This document shows, in pieces, positions 26,283 to 36,096 of a DNA stretch of 64,000 nt (position 1 is the first letter of the stretch; each line of letters starts with the position of its first letter). Below the pieces are notes generated by a model, which did no database searches, was not told the origin of the DNA, and was given only the letters and a program-made list of their open reading frames with translations. The translations under genes were made by a program, and so were the position numbers. Source of the DNA: JALEFZ01 sp039820545. Lineage in GTDB: Bacteria; Bacteroidota; Bacteroidia; J057. The stretch spans positions 8,531 through 72,530 of the forward strand of contig JBCBPW010000028.1 of the NCBI GenBank assembly GCA_039820545.1, read 5' to 3'.

Positions 26283-26558
26283 TTATTTACGAATACCTAG
26301 TTCCTTGATAATCGCACGATAGCGCTCGATGTCTTTAGCCTTGAGGTAGTCAAGCATGCGGCGGCGCTTACCTACGAGTTTTTGCAAACCACGCTGAGTA
26401 GAAGCGTCTTTTCTATTTTTCTTGAGGTGTTCGGTCAGGTGAGCAATGCGATATGTAAACAATGCAATCTGAGCTTCAGGAGATCCTGTGTCCTGCGCCT
26501 CTTTCTTATGCCCGTGCTTTTGGAAAATTTCCTGCTTAAGTTCCTTGTAAAGATACAT
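26283..26558 (-). CDS. rpsO: Ribosomal protein uS15
   Basis: This 91-residue protein of the 30S platform has the motif run DTGSPEAQIALFTYRI, AHLTEHLKKNRKD, GLQKLVGKRRRMLDYL and YRAIIKELGIRK. The length is normal. It is followed by pnp. Confidence 0.97.
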   Translation of the reverse strand: MYLYKELKQEIFQKHGHKKEAQDTGSPEAQIALFTYRIAHLTEHLKKNRKDASTQRGLQKLVGKRRRMLDYLKAKDIERYRAIIKELGIRK

Positions 26559-26832
26559 TGATTTCTAGCTGTTTTTTTTCTGTACTTTTGGAACATGCAA
26601 ATATAGGGAACGCTTTCGGACAAAACAAAGTCCAAGCGCTTTTATCCCCTTGTGCAGGAAAATGATTTCGCTATTATAGAATGTTCTTCTGTATCAGGAG
26701 TTAAGATACGATTTTTTCGATATAAATAAGCACCCAATCAAACGAAATGGAGGAATACCCAAATGAGAATTTATTCATGACGAGCCCCTTCGGTCTCACG
26801 TCTTATATCCCACGATTTATAGTCTACCTAAA

Positions 26833-27468
26833 ATGAATGTATTGCTCCTCTTTGCCCATGCAGATGATGAAAGCCTTGGGGCTGGCGGGACCATTCCACG
26901 CTTGCTGAACGAAGGTCACCAGCTCCAATTGATCACCATGTCAGAGGGAATTATCAGGATGCGCGAGACACAAGATGACAATCTGCCTGCCTATCGCAAG
27001 GCATGCGCGCTCTTACAGTTAGAGGACTGTCAGACCTTGGGCTACGCTGACCAACAGTTTGATGCTTTTCCCCTGGCGGAACTCACAAATGCTGTCTCTC
27101 AAGCATGCTCCTTTGAGCCTGACTGCATCATCACCCATGCAGATACTGATCTCAATAAGGACCATCAGATTGTCTCTGAAATTGCCAAGATCATCGGTCG
27201 CCCCCGTAAGAAACCTGTTCGAATCCTAGGCTGTGAAATCCCCTGTGGATCTATTTGGCGTGGTACTCCATTTCCCGCTCAGTTTTATGTAGACATTTCT
27301 GATACGCTTCCTATCAAACTGAGAGCCTTCGCGCAATATCAAAACGAAATACGCGCATTTCCCGATCCCTTTTCTACCGAAGGCTTGGAAACACTCGCCA
27401 AATTCAGAGGCATGGAAAGCGGGCATCCAGCAGCTGAGGCTTTCCAAGTAATCAGATGGAGCCTTTGA
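26833..27468 (+). CDS. PIG-L family N-deacetylase
   Basis: This 211-residue LmbE-like protein has the metal-binding start LLLFAHADDESLGAGG (the HxDD variant HADDE), then THADTDLNKDHQ with the HxDxNxDH pattern and a late histidine (ESGHPAAEAF). Such enzymes remove acetyl groups from N-acetylglucosamine-containing metabolites, including bacillithiol precursors. The true substrate is unknown. It is convergent with fumC across an inverted-repeat region. Confidence 0.85.
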   Translation: MNVLLLFAHADDESLGAGGTIPRLLNEGHQLQLITMSEGIIRMRETQDDNLPAYRKACALLQLEDCQTLGYADQQFDAFPLAELTNAVSQACSFEPDCIITHADTDLNKDHQIVSEIAKIIGRPRKKPVRILGCEIPCGSIWRGTPFPAQFYVDISDTLPIKLRAFAQYQNEIRAFPDPFSTEGLETLAKFRGMESGHPAAEAFQVIRWSL

Positions 27469-27488
27469 GAGACAAAGAATCGAGAATA

Positions 27489-27572
27489 GAGACCGCTTTG
27501 CTTCGGGACTAAAAGGCGGAGTTGTATAAGAATGCCGTTTTTAGTCTCCTAGTCTCAAAGCGTAGCGGTCTC
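27489..27572. terminator. Nested inverted repeats, probable bidirectional terminator
   Basis: The outer arms are GAGACCGCT (27489-27497) and AGCGGTCTC (27564-27572). The inner arms are GACTAAAA (27507-27514) and TTTTAGTC (27539-27546). The pair lies between the convergent PIG-L and fumC genes and could fold in transcripts from both sides. It has a mini-element look but no second copy was spotted. Confidence 0.6.
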
Positions 27573-27588
27573 CCGTCTCATTGTCTCA

Positions 27589-28971
27589 CTACCCAATCAT
27601 CTTCTCAGGTACCACAATCTGATCAAACTCTTCCTCAGTCAGGAATTCTAGCTTGAGCGCAGCTTCCTTCAAGGTCGTACCTTCTTCGTAGGCAGTTTTG
27701 GCGATCTTGGCCGCCTTGTCATATCCGATATGTGTGTTGAGGGCGGTCACGAGCATCAGGGAGTTGTTCAAGTGGGACTTGATGCGTGACGCGTTAGGCT
27801 CGATACCTACAGCACAGTTGTCATTGAATGAGGTACAAGCATCTCCCAAGATCTGAGCAGACATGAGGAGATTGTAGATCATGACAGGCTTGAAGACATT
27901 CAGCTGGAAGTGTCCGTGCGTACCTGCTACCGAAACCGCTGTATCATTTCCGATGACTTGGGCACACACCATCGTGAGGGCCTCTGCTTGGGTAGGATTC
28001 ACCTTACCAGGCATGATAGATGAGCCAGGTTCATTGGCAGGAATGGTGATCTCTCCGATGCCACAGCGAGGACCTGATGACAGGAGGCGGATGTTGTTAC
28101 CGATATTCATCAAGCTGACGGCCAAACGCTTCAAGGAACCCGACGCTTCGACGATGGCATCGTGAGCAGAGAGTGCTTCGAATTTATTTTCGGCTGTGAT
28201 GAAAGGATGTCCTGTCAGCTCCGCAATCTTACCTGCAACAGTTTCGGCGTATCCTTTGGGTGTATTCAAACCCGTCCCAACAGCTGTCCCACCTAGCGCC
28301 AACTCTTGCAGGTGGTGTAGGCTATCTTGAATGGCTTCCATGCCGCGCTTGAGCTGTGCAGCATATCCCGAAAACTCTTGTCCCAGCGTCAGAGGCGTCG
28401 CATCCATCAAGTGGGTTCGACCGATCTTGACGACTTTTTGGAACGCTTCAGACTTGGCTGCCAATGTATCGTGTAGTTGCTGGACCTTGGGTAGTGTATG
28501 ATTGACAATCTTCTCATACGCCGCAATGTGCATCGCCGTAGGGAAGGTGTCATTGGATGACTGGGATTTGTTGACGTCATCGTTGGGATGGATTGGGCTC
28601 TTGCTGCCGATGGTCCCTCCCAGCATCTCGATGGCACGATTGGCAATCACCTCATTGGTGTTCATGTTGGACTGTGTGCCCGAGCCAGTCTGCCAAACTA
28701 CGAGCGGGAAGTGATCGTCCAGCTTGCCTGTGAGGATCTCATCACATACAGCTGCGATCGCATCGGCTTTGTCTTGAGGAAAATCTGTCAATTCAGCATT
28801 GGTGAGGGCAGCAGCCTTTTTCAAGAAGGCAAATCCACGTATGACTTCGATCGGCATTTTCTGATGACCGATTTTGAAGTTTTGGAGGGAACGTTGGGTT
28901 TGCGCACCCCAGTATTTGTCAGCGGGTACTTGAACCTCGCCCATGGTATCTTTTTCGATGCGGTACTGCAT
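27589..28971 (-). CDS. fumC: Fumarate hydratase, class II
   Basis: This 460-residue enzyme interconverts fumarate and malate in the citric acid cycle. It shows the superfamily signature GSSIMPGKVNPTQAE, the B-site region SKSPIHPNDDVNKSQSSNDTFP, WQTGSGTQSNMNTNEVIANRA, and the catalytic histidine region KIGRTHLMDATPLTLGQEFSGY. The length is typical. No other citric acid cycle gene adjoins it. Confidence 0.96.
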   Translation of the reverse strand: MQYRIEKDTMGEVQVPADKYWGAQTQRSLQNFKIGHQKMPIEVIRGFAFLKKAAALTNAELTDFPQDKADAIAAVCDEILTGKLDDHFPLVVWQTGSGTQSNMNTNEVIANRAIEMLGGTIGSKSPIHPNDDVNKSQSSNDTFPTAMHIAAYEKIVNHTLPKVQQLHDTLAAKSEAFQKVVKIGRTHLMDATPLTLGQEFSGYAAQLKRGMEAIQDSLHHLQELALGGTAVGTGLNTPKGYAETVAGKIAELTGHPFITAENKFEALSAHDAIVEASGSLKRLAVSLMNIGNNIRLLSSGPRCGIGEITIPANEPGSSIMPGKVNPTQAEALTMVCAQVIGNDTAVSVAGTHGHFQLNVFKPVMIYNLLMSAQILGDACTSFNDNCAVGIEPNASRIKSHLNNSLMLVTALNTHIGYDKAAKIAKTAYEEGTTLKEAALKLEFLTEEEFDQIVVPEKMIG

Positions 28972-29233
28972 AGGATATTTGAGAATAAAGTGTGAATTCC
29001 TTTTGCGACGAAAATAAAGACTATGAGGGGGTTTGACAATGATTTTTTAGGGATTGAGAAAGGAAAAAGACGATAAATCAAATGATGCCCTGATTTACGT
29101 TGTAGCACCTTTTTTATGTCCATGAGCCCATTCTGCCGCATTGTGAACAATAGTCCTAGAATTCTGAAAAATAGTCCAACTATCTGTAAAGCGAAAATCG
29201 GTCATTAGAGGCGAACACTAAAACCTAAATAAT

Positions 29234-30475
29234 ATGAAACGTCTCAGCCTCATCGCCTTCTTTTTAGGCGTATCATGCATCCTCTATGCACAGTCAGTAG
29301 GGATCAATGCCACGGGTAATAATCCCGATCCCAGCGCCATGCTGGATGTGCAATCCACTACCAAAGGGATGCTGATTCCGCGTATGACCACCAGTCAGCG
29401 AGATGCCATTCCCAGTCCTAGCAATGGATTGATGATCTTCAATACCTCCGATTCTTGTTTGAATTTTTATGACGGACGATCATGGATCAAAGACTGCGAG
29501 GACATCATCCCAGACAAAGGATTGGTGCTTGACACATGTATATCCAATACATTTGTGGACGTAAACAACCTTTTTGGAGGAGGTTTTTTCTTGTCGAATA
29601 ATCTATGGCAAGGTTTTCAGGCCACTCGAGATGCCAATCTTGTAGGATTGAGATTGGGTATTGCATTGAACACAGGTGCTTCTGTCAATGGTTATGTCAG
29701 GATCTACAAAGGAATCGGAACGACAGGTCCGCTTTTGCTCCAACTAACTGCTGCTGATGAATTGCTCAACCCCAAATCGTTCCCCAACATGCCCGTTGCC
29801 CTTCAAAAGGACTCATTTTATACCATACAAGTAGTCGATACATTGGATAATTTTGGATGGACTTTTCAAGGAGGGAATAACTATCCGCCTGCTCCTTCCA
29901 GTTTTACGCAAGATCTCAATTTTCAGACAATCGTCAATACGTGTACACCGATACAGGTGCTAAATGTCAATAAAGACAAGATTTCCTTTCAAAGGGTAGA
30001 TACCATCCGATTTGCTGACGGCACGATCCAGACGACAGCTGCAAAAAATCAAACCCTAGGAATTACCAACGACACCCTTACCCTCACAGATGGAGGTTCG
30101 GTCAAGCTTCCACCTGATCTCACACCTGATCCCGCGTTTCCTATCCGCCTACGCTTTCAAGGTTCGGAGATCTATGTACATCCCACAGAAAATGCAACAA
30201 ACGTAGATTGGGCAACGGCACAGACCACTTGTGCGAACCTGACGGCTTTTGGTTTCAGCGATTGGTTCCTGCCTTCACGTCTCGAATTGGATGCGATGCA
30301 CAAACAATCCTACCTCATTACGGGACTGAATCAGACGGATATAGCCAAATATTGGAGTGCGACGGAGCTGGATGTAAATAATGCTTTCAGTCAGCGACTA
30401 GATTATGGAGGCCCCGATCCCGATCCTAAAACAGATGCTACGGGGCATAACTGTAGATGCATTCGCAGAAACTAA
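29234..30475 (+). CDS. Secreted surface protein with DUF1566-like C-terminal domain
   Basis: This 413-residue protein has a signal peptide and the Bacteroidota surface-protein opening VGINATGNNPDPSAMLDVQS...GMLIPRMTTSQRDAI, a motif often at the start of adhesins with an S74 or lectin-like tail. The C-terminal ~85 residues (WATAQTTCANL, FSDWFLPSRLELDAMH, YWSATELD) fit the DUF1566/Lcl domain, a C-type-lectin-like fold. It is followed after 63 bp by another surface protein. A surface-binding role is inferred. Confidence 0.8.
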   Translation: MKRLSLIAFFLGVSCILYAQSVGINATGNNPDPSAMLDVQSTTKGMLIPRMTTSQRDAIPSPSNGLMIFNTSDSCLNFYDGRSWIKDCEDIIPDKGLVLDTCISNTFVDVNNLFGGGFFLSNNLWQGFQATRDANLVGLRLGIALNTGASVNGYVRIYKGIGTTGPLLLQLTAADELLNPKSFPNMPVALQKDSFYTIQVVDTLDNFGWTFQGGNNYPPAPSSFTQDLNFQTIVNTCTPIQVLNVNKDKISFQRVDTIRFADGTIQTTAAKNQTLGITNDTLTLTDGGSVKLPPDLTPDPAFPIRLRFQGSEIYVHPTENATNVDWATAQTTCANLTAFGFSDWFLPSRLELDAMHKQSYLITGLNQTDIAKYWSATELDVNNAFSQRLDYGGPDPDPKTDATGHNCRCIRRN

Positions 30476-30538
30476 TTCCTCTCTTTGGGGATCTCCTCTC
30501 ACTTCAAATAGTCTACTTAATACTTCAATTAGAATACA

Positions 30539-32296
30539 ATGAAAACCTTATATATCGCATTTCTATTGCTTCTCTCCTTTGCCATTGGGGAACAGCTCAT
30601 AGCCCAAAGTGGAAACTACACAGCGGGTTCTGGAGCGGGTATTAACTTGAACCCTTCTATCGGTAAATTCAATACCTTCATTGGAGACTCCGCAGGGAGG
30701 ACCATGTCTACGGGCTCTTATGGGACATTCGTAGGAAAAAATGCAGGATTTAATCTCAACAACGATACAGACAACACGTTAATAGGTGCCTTTACATGCT
30801 TCGCTTGTACCACAGGGATAGACAATGTCATGGTAGGTGCAAGGGCTGGATACACTAACAGAGGATCAGATAATACCTTTGTGGGAGCTGAGGCAGGGCG
30901 AAACAATCAGACGGGGGGTGACAATACCTTTATTGGTGAAACTTCTGGTTACCTCAATACCACTGGCTTTGACAACACATTTATCGGAGAAGATGCAGGG
31001 TATAACAATACTTCAGGAGGTGACAATACATTTGTAGGAAGTGGGTCTGGCCGCCAAAATCAAACAGGTTTTCGGAATACAGCTGTTGGAAATGAGGCTT
31101 TGTTTGACATAGGATTCAACGGTACGGCTGTACACCACAATACCGCTGTGGGCGACTCAAGTGGCATTGACAATGGTTCGGGACTCTACAATACCTTTGT
31201 CGGGGCTGCTTCGGGCGCAGCCAATGAGCATGCAGATCAAAATACCTTCATAGGAGCCTATGCGGGATTTGATAATAACAGGCTGAATGGGACTACGACC
31301 GCCAACAGAAATACCTACGTAGGTTCTGGTGCTGGTTATACCAATCGTAGTGGACAAGATAATGTAGGTGTAGGCGCATTTGCCGATTTTAACAACACAA
31401 ATCGTTCGCGTTGTACATTTATAGGTGCAGCCCAGGGAGTGCCAGCTACAGAGACGCCTGCCCAGAGCTTCCCAGGTGTTCGCTTGGCACAGGGAGACGA
31501 CGCAACAGCCTTCGGCTATGGGACTCAGTCGACGACACGTGCCATTTCCATGGGATCACTGGCAGCCTCGCTGGGAGATGATGCTGTCGCGATTGGCTAC
31601 AATGCATCCATAAATGCCAACGGAGATCAGGGCGTAGCCATCGGTAGAGAAGCTTCGGTGACCGCCGCCAATGCCATAGCTATTGGTTATCAAGCGACAA
31701 ATGCTACGACTAATTCTATCATGCTAGGAAATCCTGCCGTGAACGCTATCCGAGGGCATGTCAATTTTACAGCCACCTCTGATAGGCGGATGAAATCGGA
31801 TGTGAAAGAAAATATTCCTGGTCTCGCCTTTATTCGCCAGCTCAGGCCCGTCTCCTATCAGATGAATATGGAAAATGCTTATCTCCTTCGAGGAGATAGC
31901 ATTCCAGAAGGGTTGAAAGCTGCCTTGGAAGCTAAGAAGGCTATTCGTTATTCTGGTTTTATTGCACAGGAAGTGGCGCAAGCAGCTGATGATACAGACT
32001 ATGATTTTAGCGGAGTCGATATACCCAAAGATAGTTCCCAGCTCTATGGCTTGCGGTATGCAGAGTTCGTGGTCCCACTCGTCAAGGCTGTACAAGAGCT
32101 AAACGAAAAAGTAGACCAACAGGAAAAAATCATCCTTAGTCAGGCCCAACAGCTAAAAAGCTATCAGCATCAACTTACCCTGCTCGAAACTTATCAAGAC
32201 CAATTGAATCAGTATCAGCAAACGATGGCTGAACTAACGGCAAAGCTTAACCAACTGGAGGAACGAACCTCCCCCTCTTACACACTCAACGACTAG
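30539..32296 (+). CDS. YadA-head-like surface protein with S74 chaperone domain
   Basis: This 585-residue protein has a signal peptide. At about residues 35-310 there are about 15 repeats of a 17-residue unit with consensus DNTFIG-x-x-AG-Y-x-N. YadA-head-type stretches follow (DDAVAIGYNASI; GVAIGREASV; AIAIGYQAT). The last ~180 residues begin TSDRRMKSDVKENIPGLAFIRQL and match the peptidase S74 intramolecular chaperone domain, ending in a coiled coil of glutamine-rich heptads. Such proteins trimerise, and S74 may cleave itself. It probably forms a surface fibre and is paired with the DUF1566 protein upstream. Confidence 0.88.
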   Translation: MKTLYIAFLLLLSFAIGEQLIAQSGNYTAGSGAGINLNPSIGKFNTFIGDSAGRTMSTGSYGTFVGKNAGFNLNNDTDNTLIGAFTCFACTTGIDNVMVGARAGYTNRGSDNTFVGAEAGRNNQTGGDNTFIGETSGYLNTTGFDNTFIGEDAGYNNTSGGDNTFVGSGSGRQNQTGFRNTAVGNEALFDIGFNGTAVHHNTAVGDSSGIDNGSGLYNTFVGAASGAANEHADQNTFIGAYAGFDNNRLNGTTTANRNTYVGSGAGYTNRSGQDNVGVGAFADFNNTNRSRCTFIGAAQGVPATETPAQSFPGVRLAQGDDATAFGYGTQSTTRAISMGSLAASLGDDAVAIGYNASINANGDQGVAIGREASVTAANAIAIGYQATNATTNSIMLGNPAVNAIRGHVNFTATSDRRMKSDVKENIPGLAFIRQLRPVSYQMNMENAYLLRGDSIPEGLKAALEAKKAIRYSGFIAQEVAQAADDTDYDFSGVDIPKDSSQLYGLRYAEFVVPLVKAVQELNEKVDQQEKIILSQAQQLKSYQHQLTLLETYQDQLNQYQQTMAELTAKLNQLEERTSPSYTLND

Positions 32297-32319
32297 TTTT
32301 TGACCCTAACTCGTCACAG

Positions 32320-32349
32320 AAGGCTGCTCTCTTCGGAGAGTGGCCTTTA
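32320..32349 (+). terminator. Intrinsic terminator with TTCG loop
   Basis: The stem AGGC-CTCTC / GAGAG-GCCT closes on a TTCG tetraloop and is followed by TTTAT. It ends the surface-protein operon. Confidence 0.75.
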
Positions 32350-32466
32350 TCGGTTTGAGTATGCTTCATCAAGAAATTTTCCTTCTTTTTCTCTCAATAC
32401 GCAGGGTATACCGCAGGGAACTGGTTGAATATTTACCTATATTAAGTAAAGTATATACCCGTTAAA

Positions 32467-35400
32467 ATGAAGCGCCTATCCCTCCTAATTTTGGTGATGC
32501 TGGGAAATGCCTCTCTGCTTTGGGCAGAAGATTCCTACACCGACAGTCTTCGTCAGGTCTGGCAAGACCCGTCTCTCCCTGATACCTCAAGACTCCATGC
32601 TATACAAGTCTTGACCAAGTTCAAGTACAAGCAAAATGAGCTGGACAGCACGCAGTTCTATGGGCTTCAAATGCTGGAAAAAGCCCAAGAGGTTCAACTG
32701 ATTTCCTACCAAGCGTTTGCGAACAGGTACATAGGAGAATCGCTCATGGACGCAGGACAATTGGATGAAGCAATCCCCTATCTGAGAGAGGGCGTCAGAT
32801 TGTGGACAGAAGCAGGAAACCTCCCCAAGGCAGGGAATATCTATAATTTATTAGGCTTACTTTTTAGAAGGCAAGGTGTACAAGATTCAGCTTTGAATGC
32901 CTATGAACAGGCGATTGATGCTTTTGGGCGTGCCAAAGACAGTTCCAAAATGGGTATCCTATACAAGAATCTAGCTGCAGTTTATACTGAGAAAGGTGAC
33001 ATTCAAGAAAGTATTGAATTGAATCGGCGGAGTCTCGAACTCAACCAGCGCTTTGGGAGCGAAAAAAGGATTGCTGCAAGCCATCAAAACCTAGGAATTG
33101 CTTATTCCAGGAGGGGAGATATCGCACATGCCATTGAGGAATATCAGAAAGCACTCTCCATACTGGAAGACATGGCCCCCTCGCGTGGGCTCATCAATCT
33201 TTATTACTCTTTGGCGAATATCTACATCGAGTTGGAAGACATGACCCAAGCTGAGTTTTTCTTTATGAAGGGAATTCGGATGGCAGATTCCTCTCAAAGT
33301 ATCCAAAATCAAGCTTTTGCTAAGACTTCTATGGCTTCCTGGTATTTGGACATTAAAAAATATCCAGAAGCACTGGCGAGCTATGAGGAGGCACTGGATT
33401 TCATCACAGAAAACCAATTCATGGTCCTGCTCTCTACCATCCAGGCAGGTATGGGGCAGACACTCTTTGAAATGGAAAGGCTAGCGGAAGCAGAAAAATG
33501 GCTCAAGGATGCATTGACTACAAGTCTGGAAAATGGCAGAGCTTATCAAATCGTTCAAAGCTATTTGTTCTTGAGTAGGATAGCATGGGAAAAGAGAAAT
33601 GTCAATCTAGCAGGAACTTATGCCGAAAAGGGGTTGTCAGTGGCCCAAGATATCCAGGAATTGAAGATGACAGCAGATCTAGCCGAGATATTGGTAAATG
33701 TCCAAAAGGAGAAAGGCAATTATGCAGAAGCACTTCGGATGCGTGAACTAGCAATTGCGATGAGCGATAGCTCCAATACGGAGGAGAAGAAACGAGCTGC
33801 CCTTCGTCTAGAGTTCCAGTACAACTACGAGAAGATGGCCCTTCAGGATAGCCTGGAAAATGTAGCCGCACTTCAACTACAACAAGCAGATCTGGATAGG
33901 AGAACCATGACCAATTGGCTACTTGCGGGGTTTTTACTCTTGGCACTCGCATCGGCTATGTTATTATTCAACAGATTCCGTGTCACAAGGCAGCAAAAGC
34001 AGATCATTGAAGGAGAAAAGGCAAAATTGGACCAAGCCAATGGGGACCTGAACACAGCCAATGCGAAGCTCAAAGAGCTGGATGATTTTAAATCCCATTT
34101 TTTTACCAACATCTCCCACGAGTTTCGTACCCCGCTGACCGTCATCAATGGGATGGCACGCCAGATCCGCCGTGAACCCACCAGATGGTTAGACAAAGGA
34201 GCAGATATGATCGAGCGCAACTCTGATAGCCTCCTACATCTTGTCAATCAAATTTTGGATCTCCGAAAACTGGAAGCGGGTAAGCTGAACCTACACCTGA
34301 TTCAGGATGATGTCATAGCCTTTGTGCGCTACAACACAGGTGTATTTGAATCACTTGCGCAGTCGCGAGGCGTATCCTTATCTTTTGAGAGTAAGGAAGA
34401 AGCTATCATGATGGACTTTGATCCAGAGAAACTAAGCCAGGTCCTCCAAAATCTTCTTTCCAATGCGATCAAATTTACACCTGAAGAAGGAAAAGTTTCT
34501 TGCTGGATAGGACTGAGGGACCCTCACATGTTAGAGATTCAAGTGAGGGATACGGGCATGGGGATTGCTGCTGAGAAGCTATCCATGATTTTTGATCGAT
34601 TTTATCAAGTAGATAGCACGGATACACGACAAGAAGAAGGGACAGGAATTGGCCTTTCGCTCACGAAAGAACTCGTCCAACTGATGGATGGACGTATACA
34701 TGTAGAGAGTCAAGAGAATATAGGAACGATGTTTCAGGTGCTTTTACCTGTCCGACAGGAAGCGGGGGTACAAGCAGCTGCTAAGTGGATGGGAAAAGAC
34801 GACGTACTTTCCGCTTTGTCGCTTCCTCCAATATCTCAGCGCACGGAGTCGCTCTCCCTTACAGAACGTCCCAAATTGCTAATTATCGAAGACAATCCCG
34901 ACGTAGTGACATATCTACACAGCTGTTTAGAGGAAACATATGAACTATTATCGGCATTTGATGGGGAGGAGGGCATAGAAATCGCCTTAGAATCCGTACC
35001 AGATCTCATCATTACAGATGTCATGATGCCCAAGAAAAATGGCTATCAGGTCACAGAAATACTTAAGTACGATGAGCGGACCAGTCATATTCCTATTGTC
35101 ATGTTGACAGCCAAAGCTGACCAAGGCGCGCGTATCGAAGGTTACAAACGTGGAGCAGATGCTTATTTGACGAAGCCTTTTGACCAGGAAGAGTTGAGTG
35201 TGAGATTGGAAAAGTTGTGGGAAATCCGTCAGACCCTTCAAAAACGCTATCAAGGAAATACTACACCCACTCCTACAGAAGATCCCGCGATCCAACAAGA
35301 AGACGCATTCATCCAGAAAGTTCGGGGGTTGGTGATGAGTCATCTGGATGACACCAGCTACAAAGTAGATCTTATGTTAAAGGATTTGGGCATTAGTCGT

Positions 35401-35628
35401 ACCAATTTCCATCGCAAGATCAAAGCATTGACTGGCAAGACGCCATCGCACTTCATTCGGTCGATCAGGGTCCATCATGCGCAACAGCTACTCAGGCAGT
35501 CTACGGATATGCAAATATCAGAAGTAGCCTACGCCGTAGGCTTCGCTGATCCTGCCTACTTTGGGCGAGTATTTCATGAGATCACGGGCACTTCACCAGG
35601 CGAGTGGCGAGAAAAGCATAAGAATTGA
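32467..35628 (+). CDS. Hybrid two-component regulator: TPR sensor, histidine kinase, receiver, AraC-type DNA-binding domain
   Basis: This 1053-residue protein has a signal peptide, then TPR repeats at about residues 45-440 (AGNIYNLLGLLFRRQG; ASHQNLGIAYSRRGDI). One membrane span follows (WLLAGFLLLALASAMLLF). Next come a HisKA domain with HFFTNISHEFRTPLTVING, an ATPase domain (NLLSNAIKFTP, DTGMGI, GTGIGLSL), a receiver domain (LLIIEDNPD; aspartate in LIITDVMMPKKNG; lysine in YLTKPFDQ) and a terminal AraC-type domain (ISRTNFHRKIKALTGKTPSHFI, VAYAVGFADPAYFGRVF). This one-protein sensor-to-promoter design is characteristic of Bacteroidota. It follows the surface-protein pair and may regulate it. 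Confidence 0.93.
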   Translation: MKRLSLLILVMLGNASLLWAEDSYTDSLRQVWQDPSLPDTSRLHAIQVLTKFKYKQNELDSTQFYGLQMLEKAQEVQLISYQAFANRYIGESLMDAGQLDEAIPYLREGVRLWTEAGNLPKAGNIYNLLGLLFRRQGVQDSALNAYEQAIDAFGRAKDSSKMGILYKNLAAVYTEKGDIQESIELNRRSLELNQRFGSEKRIAASHQNLGIAYSRRGDIAHAIEEYQKALSILEDMAPSRGLINLYYSLANIYIELEDMTQAEFFFMKGIRMADSSQSIQNQAFAKTSMASWYLDIKKYPEALASYEEALDFITENQFMVLLSTIQAGMGQTLFEMERLAEAEKWLKDALTTSLENGRAYQIVQSYLFLSRIAWEKRNVNLAGTYAEKGLSVAQDIQELKMTADLAEILVNVQKEKGNYAEALRMRELAIAMSDSSNTEEKKRAALRLEFQYNYEKMALQDSLENVAALQLQQADLDRRTMTNWLLAGFLLLALASAMLLFNRFRVTRQQKQIIEGEKAKLDQANGDLNTANAKLKELDDFKSHFFTNISHEFRTPLTVINGMARQIRREPTRWLDKGADMIERNSDSLLHLVNQILDLRKLEAGKLNLHLIQDDVIAFVRYNTGVFESLAQSRGVSLSFESKEEAIMMDFDPEKLSQVLQNLLSNAIKFTPEEGKVSCWIGLRDPHMLEIQVRDTGMGIAAEKLSMIFDRFYQVDSTDTRQEEGTGIGLSLTKELVQLMDGRIHVESQENIGTMFQVLLPVRQEAGVQAAAKWMGKDDVLSALSLPPISQRTESLSLTERPKLLIIEDNPDVVTYLHSCLEETYELLSAFDGEEGIEIALESVPDLIITDVMMPKKNGYQVTEILKYDERTSHIPIVMLTAKADQGARIEGYKRGADAYLTKPFDQEELSVRLEKLWEIRQTLQKRYQGNTTPTPTEDPAIQQEDAFIQKVRGLVMSHLDDTSYKVDLMLKDLGISRTNFHRKIKALTGKTPSHFIRSIRVHHAQQLLRQSTDMQISEVAYAVGFADPAYFGRVFHEITGTSPGEWREKHKN

Positions 35629-35711
35629 AATAGGGAGAAACTACCTAGATAGCCAAAGAAATCCAATAGAGAACAAGTCCCGTCTATTCCAAATGAAACC
35701 CTAACAAGCTC

Positions 35712-36030
35712 CTATTCTCATCCTGTGAATCCCCTAATCCTGGTAAAAAAAACATCCCACATGATGAATCAGAACACACAGCGCAGCTAGCTTCAAGACT
35801 CCACAATCCCAAGCCCCCATCCTGTGAATCCTCTAATCCTGCTCCAAGAAACCACTCCTACACGTTAATCAGTACACAAACAGGGCAAAAGAAATTAATG
35901 CGCTGCACAATCGAGCAACTAGTTTCGCTACCTAGGTAATTAAAAACCTCAATCATATATCCAGCCCCCCATCCTGTGAATCCTCTAACCCTGCTCCAAA
36001 GACCTCCCTTACACGTTAATCAGGACACAA
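35712..36030. repeat. Three imperfect copies of a ~70-bp intergenic repeat
   Basis: Copies lie at about 35712-35780, 35812-35881 and 35962-36030. Each has CATCCTGTGAATC, then CTAA-CCTG and a GC-poor spacer, ending in TTAATCAG-ACACAAA (the first copy is diverged to GATGAATCAGAACACA). The surrounding 468-bp gap (35629-36096) between the hybrid regulator and the lipoprotein gene contains no supported gene. The repeats are convergently flanked and might be short mobile or structured elements. Confidence 0.75.
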
Positions 36031-36096
36031 AGAAACGCTCTGCCTAGTCATCTAACCACGCAGAGCATCTTGCCTCCCCAAAATATAACAGTAAAC

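Noticed and set aside
27489..27572. Insertion-sequence or MITE remnant
   Set aside because: Nested inverted repeats exist, but no target duplication or second copy was seen; a two-way terminator explains it.
35712..36030. CRISPR array
   Set aside because: Only three imperfect copies with unequal spacing, repeat units longer than spacers of a normal array and no cas genes.
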